In this document: piece after piece, positions 59,901 through 64,000 of the stretch | Layout: the number at the start of each line of letters is the position of its first letter | Numbering within the stretch: position 1 is the first letter of the stretch | Assembly (NCBI RefSeq): GCF_020520425.1 | Contig: NC_079488.1 | Location: 23,066,247-23,130,246 of the forward strand | DNA from: Spinacia oleracea | Taxonomy: Eukaryota > Streptophyta > Magnoliopsida > Caryophyllales > Amaranthaceae | Length of the DNA stretch: 64,000 nt | Direction: 5' to 3' | Notes under the pieces: model-generated | Database searches by the model: none | Told to the model about the DNA's origin: nothing | Seen by the model: only the letters and a program-made list of their open reading frames with translations | Program-made: the position numbers and the translations under genes

Positions 59901-61954
59901 CGCGAAAAAGCATCATATTGACAGCAAACAAAAGCCTGAGACACCTGTTAAATTGAAACTTAAAAGTATTTAGCCTCTTCAACATTTATAAGGGCATGCA
60001 GTCTCTAACACAAGGCATTTATGAATTATTTACTTGATACGAAGTTACGGAAGTCATAGAATACTCATTGTACCTTCATCACGGGAACAGTTCCATATCT
60101 GAAATAAAAATTTGAAAGAAACATCAGGCCTTGAAAAGCTACTAACTTGCATGTTCCGCAACTATTTCAGACATTCATCTACAAAATTACAAACATAAGA
60201 GAGCAACCAAAGTCATCTCCACATGCATTCTAAGTAGGTCAAGACATGAGTTAAAAACAGATTAACTGAAAGCAAGGTCAAGACTTGCACGGGCATTGGA
60301 TGTACCAAAGTACGTTTAGTGGCAACAGATTTCATACTTTTTATTTCAAGTTTCACTTTGATCCAAATTCCAAAATACAAGTCATTTTAGCATATTTCAC
60401 CATATTCAGAAGTTGGTTAAATTTTGTGTACTAAGGTGTATTGCCTTACAATTTGGATTGACTGGAAGAAAAAGATCAAATAAGCAATTGCTGAATTCTC
60501 AAGGACCATTACAGGGAGCTTAAAGAGTTAAAAAAAACCCGAGATGGGTTTACCCATGTGATATCTGATGTAGACTAATCATTGCTATTCATCATGTTGG
60601 GACTAATAATTATTCAGATCAAAGGAATTACAAATGAAAAACTTATCATGATTCAGTCTTTTCTTTCAAGTATAACTTCGGATTTCAACTTTGAAGAAGC
60701 CTACCCTATATTTATATCACCAAAAAGCACAAAAAGCATTGTGATTTCTACCTAACTTTTCAGTAGAAATAAGAATAAGTTCAGCAAGAAGATTAACAAA
60801 AGGCAGGACATTTACGCACATGACATCAATACTATTTGAAACATTTTAGACAGATAAGTAGTAGCAAGAAATGAAGAAAACATTTGACAACTCACAACAT
60901 ACCCTGAAAAACTCGTATACGTGATATTCAGACACCGTATGATTTGAGGAATAACGATCAGCAATGAATCTGTTTAGAGCCGAGACAAAGTTTCCGAGGA
61001 CTGCAACTCAGACAAAAAGCATAGTTATTCCGGATCCCACGAACATGCGAAAGAATGATTGAGTATCAGAACTAACAGCTTTAACTTACAAGATGAGACA
61101 ACCATTTCCTTCTTGTTGGATTATACATAAAAACACTTTAAAAAGTAGTCCAGCATTGTAAGAGCGAAACACACAGTCCATCAAACATTAAGTCACTTTC
61201 CTCACTTGTTCAAAATTGCCAATGCAATTATCATCAACCAGATGCAACTCTATAAACTCATTCAAGATGCATAAACCCCATTAATCATCAATCAGAGTCC
61301 TCGATAGAGGTTGGTATTGAATGGCAATGGAAATTTACGAAGAAAGGCATGTAAGGTCATTCACATTATCACAATTTTATGATCAACTACCAAGCTAGCC
61401 GTAACTGATCCTTGTACATGTGTGTGCTAAGACAAACAAAACCGCATATGAATATGAACAAAAATAATAGCCAAAACCAATGAGATCAATCAAATATTTC
61501 AACTAACAACAACTAATGCAATCAATCAAACATTTCCATTAACAACAACTAATGCAATCAATTCGAATTCGGATTCGAGGAAATAGCAATTACCCTCATC
61601 AACATCAACAGCAACAACAATCTTCTCAGGCAATGAACTACCACCATTATTAACATCCAAAACCCCATGATTTCTCTTCTGATCCTGCAATTGTAGCTCC
61701 ACCTCGGAAAAGGGTTGCTGGGGAAGAGTGAAAACCCTAGTTTTATAAAACCCAACATCTTTACTCTTCAAGTTAGGAACTTTCTCCCGATAATCAGCAC
61801 AACCCTTTAAATTAAACCCAATGTTGGCAACATTGATTCTTCTTGAGCTGTGAGAATGGTTAAAGGTTGATATTTTTCTGTCATTTTTAAACAACCCAGG
61901 CAATCCTTTGCTTATCGTAGCAGCCATTGATTGCAAGTTTTGCCTCTTAATCAT
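56956..61954 (-). CDS. HAD-superfamily hydrolase, 5'(3')-deoxyribonucleotidase-like
   Basis: Six exons: 61954-61594, 61000-60903, 60098-60074, 58302-58182, 58095-57961, 57169-56956; 954 nt in one frame, 317 aa plus stop. All introns are GT-AG and phases agree. The third exon is only 25 bp (IWNCSRDE plus one base). HAD motifs in order: motif I VAVDVDEVLGNF (~114-124; the two Asp are nucleophile and general acid), motif II SVVTSRQ (199-205), motif III Lys in KPKSEICR (~240), motif IV VLIDDNP (253-259). The DVDEVL form with a following helical cap suits the NT5C-like nucleotidase branch, but substrate is not certain. Residues 1-110 are Ser/Lys/Asn-rich and poorly conserved, compatible with an organelle transit peptide (inference). 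The only host gene in the window that looks functional. Confidence 0.88.
58571..58640. mobile_element. Possible Stowaway MITE remnant in a HAD-gene intron
   Basis: TACTCCCTCTGTCCAAATTA resembles a Stowaway left end next to TA. No matching right end was found nearby, so this is a truncated copy at best. The rest of the 1.77-kb intron 58303-60073 shows nothing else clear. Confidence 0.4.
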
Positions 61955-62429
61955 TACTTTTCAATCACATCTTCCCTCCCCCCACCCAATAACAACAACG
62001 ACAACAAAATTGAGAAATTTTCACCAAATTATTGATACCCAGTTAGTAATTAACTTCAAGAATAATGTAGAATCAATGAAAAAATAAGAAGATTTTGCAA
62101 GATTTTGATTTGGGTATGTTAAAAATGGAAACCCGAGAAATTTAATTTATTTGTAATGATTATATTTGGTTAATATGGGAGATTTGAAGATGAAAATTGA
62201 AAAAGAAATAGAAAAATTGTGTAAAAAAAATGGGAAAAAGGTGAGAAATCGGTGACAGAAAATAAACAAAGGAAAGTGTAGGGAATGGGGGAACCCTCCG
62301 CTCCTCCTTTGGTGTTTAAATACAAGCATTCACCGGCAATTATATTGATCATCCACCAATCAAGCAATTACCATATGCTTCCTCTCTTTTCTTTCCTTTC
62401 CATTTTGATTAAAAAGGTCTTGTGCGCAC
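61955..62429 (-). promoter_or_regulatory. Upstream region of the HAD gene
   Basis: About 470 bp of 5' leader and promoter candidate between the ATG and the nearest MITE. Pyrimidine/purine-biased stretches are seen; no TATA box can be assigned with confidence. Confidence 0.4.
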
Positions 62430-62706
62430 AAGGTGTACAATAAATTTATTGTACACCAAGATAACTTTTACCAATATTTTCGTAACTTTAATCAAATTTT
62501 GATTAACTTTTATATTAGTAAAAAAAAGTTGATAGAAATGATTAAATGATTAATTTTATACATTATTAGTGGTTTTGAAGAAATATGTTTTTACTGAAAT
62601 GAAAAAATTTATCACTAAAAAATAGATAACTTTTACATATATAAGCTTAACTTTTAACATTTTGAGTTAACTTTTACTGCGATGTACAATATTTATTGTA
62701 CACCCT
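62430..62706. mobile_element. MITE with palindromic ends, copy 2
   Basis: Left AGGTGTACAATAAATTTATT and right AATATTTATTGTACACCC are near-palindromic and mutually inverted. AT-rich interior with AACTTTTA repeats. Same family as 36222-36509 in the other orientation; a decayed third relative may begin at about 62788 (GGTGTATAATAAATATTG). Confidence 0.6.
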
Positions 62707-63011
62707 TTGTAAATAAGAATTTGTGATTTAGATTAGATTTTGTAACAAAAATATTTCTTGATAGGGAATTACAAACTCTTAATTACACAGGTGTATAATA
62801 AATATTGCAAGTATAAAGTTAACTCAAAATATTAAAAAGTTACTCAATATAACAAAAAACTTATATATTTTTTTCGTAATTTTTTTTTAATAAAAGTATC
62901 CTTCAAATAAACTCACAATAACCTTTTAAAAAGTTTATCCATCATTCCCTAAAAAAAAAAAAATTATCCATCAAATATAATGGATTTTTTTCAAAATTGC
63001 CACCTTATAAA

Positions 63012-63601
63012 GGCCCTGTTTGGTTGATGGCTTCTTGCTGGCTTTTTGGTTGGCTCTTGGCTATTGGCTTTTTAATCTAGTCAAACAGCTAAAAAATATG
63101 TTTGGTTACTGGAATTTTTAGCTAGCTGAAAAGCCAGCTTTTCCGCCAAAAACAAAAAGCTAGTGTTACCATCTTTTTGGAGTTGGCTTTTGGCTTCTTA
63201 CTATCTAACTTACTTTTTTATCCTTGTTTTTATTAATTAGCTACTCCGTAATAATTAATAATTTAACACTCCATTATTAATTAATAATTAATAATTAATA
63301 CTACTCCATATATTAACTTATTTTTAATTTATAGTTTATTTGTTTGTTATTACGTTTTTCTCCGTACACAATACGGAGTATTTATTAATAAATGAATAAA
63401 AGTCATTAATGTCCTTAAAAAAATGTCATTTTACATTGCTGCAGCCAAAAGCCAACAACTGATTTTACCATACATATTTTTAAACAACCAATAGTCAAAC
63501 AGCCAACAAAAGCAGCCAACTTAAACAACCAGTCAAACCAGCCAAGTAAAACAAGCGACAACCGACAGCCAACAGCCAATTGCCAATTGCCAAACAGGGC
63601 C
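63012..63601. mobile_element. ~590-bp MITE with long imperfect inverted ends
   Basis: Starts GGCCCTGTTTGGTTGATGGC and ends GCCAATTGCCAAACAGGGCC. The arms contain many TTGGCTG/CAGCCAA repeats over about 100-150 bp. AAA is found on both sides, which is too weak to fix the family; end sequence resembles PIF/Harbinger or hAT MITEs. Confidence 0.7.
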
Positions 63602-63735
63602 AAAGTCCACTTTTGAAACTTATTACCTTCCAAAATTTTAATTTAAAATTACCACCTTATAAAATCACAAACCTTCAAAGTTACCATATGTTAACGGATT
63701 CTGTCGATTTTTCCGTTAACAGGTAGTAACTTTAA

Positions 63736-63959
63736 GGGCTCGTTCGGTATCGTTTTTGTTTCCAGTTTTCTTTACAAAACTAAAAACCAAAATATGAAAA
63801 CCACAAAAAGTAGTTTCCAGTTTTTTGTTGTCAGTTTTCAAAATTAATATGATTACAATAGGTATGACTATTTTTTAGTTAATAATTCAATCTAAATCAT
63901 ATGACTTATAGAACTAAAAAACCAAAAACTGGAAACTGGCAGTGATACCGAACGGGCCC
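63736..63959. mobile_element. PIF/Harbinger-type MITE, copy 2
   Basis: 224 bp, GGGCTCGTTCGGTATC...GATACCGAACGGGCCC, flanked by TAA (63733-63735, 63960-63962). The interior matches the inverse of 42127-42356, so the two copies lie in opposite orientation. Confidence 0.9.
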
Positions 63960-64000
63960 TAAATGTTTATTTATGTTTTTCCTCCAAAATTTTCACTTTT

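Overview
This is nuclear DNA of a flowering plant: spliced genes with GT-AG introns, TSD-flanked LTR retrotransposons with initiator-tRNA-Met primer sites, En/Spm CACTA elements, and several MITE families. The satellite and LTR style suggests a eudicot, perhaps Caryophyllales/Amaranthaceae, but that is an inference. Very little of the 64 kb is host coding sequence. It is mostly transposons nested in transposons around three host loci: a lysine-ketoglutarate reductase (LKR, N-terminal half of LKR/SDH) gene on the + strand, a second eroded LKR fragment downstream on the + strand, and an apparently intact HAD-type nucleotidase-like gene on the - strand.

Layout. 1-16720: the 5' part of a CACTA element (CACTA-1, minus strand, 11503-16720, left part outside the window or displaced). 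It is interrupted by an old copia LTR (1-579 + 10900-11502), which is itself interrupted by a complete young copia element in the opposite orientation (580-10899, TSD CGCCC). 16721-34810: the LKR gene in ten recognisable exons. Its tenth exon was hit twice, by a Ty3/gypsy element (21213-31083, TSD GGTTA) and, 72 bp further on, by a gag-only TR-GAG element (31161-34768, TSD ACTT). 34811-37396: AT-rich spacer with a short LINE insertion and two MITEs. 37397-54763: CACTA-2 (TSD ACT), 17.4 kb, with two open spliced genes, a 1126-aa transposase and a 448-aa TNPA-like protein. The last intron of the latter is 8.2 kb long and holds about 20 copies of a ~170-bp tandem repeat, which in turn hosts a third CACTA-like element, a LINE, a hAT MITE, Stowaway and Harbinger MITEs and a ~1.1-kb TIR element. 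54764-56440: LKR fragment 2. 56956-61954: the six-exon HAD gene, including a 25-bp microexon. 62000-64000: upstream region and three MITEs.

Main messages. (i) The LKR exons read in one frame without lesions other than the two retrotransposon insertions and an 8-codon shortening of exon 3, so the gene was probably lost recently. (ii) Both full-length LTR elements with pol traces have nearly identical LTRs yet badly decayed interiors, which points to non-autonomous families moved in trans. (iii) CACTA-2 keeps both genes open, but its termini no longer match well. (iv) A satellite-like array is being carried inside a transposon intron. All homology calls were made by eye; no database search was possible.
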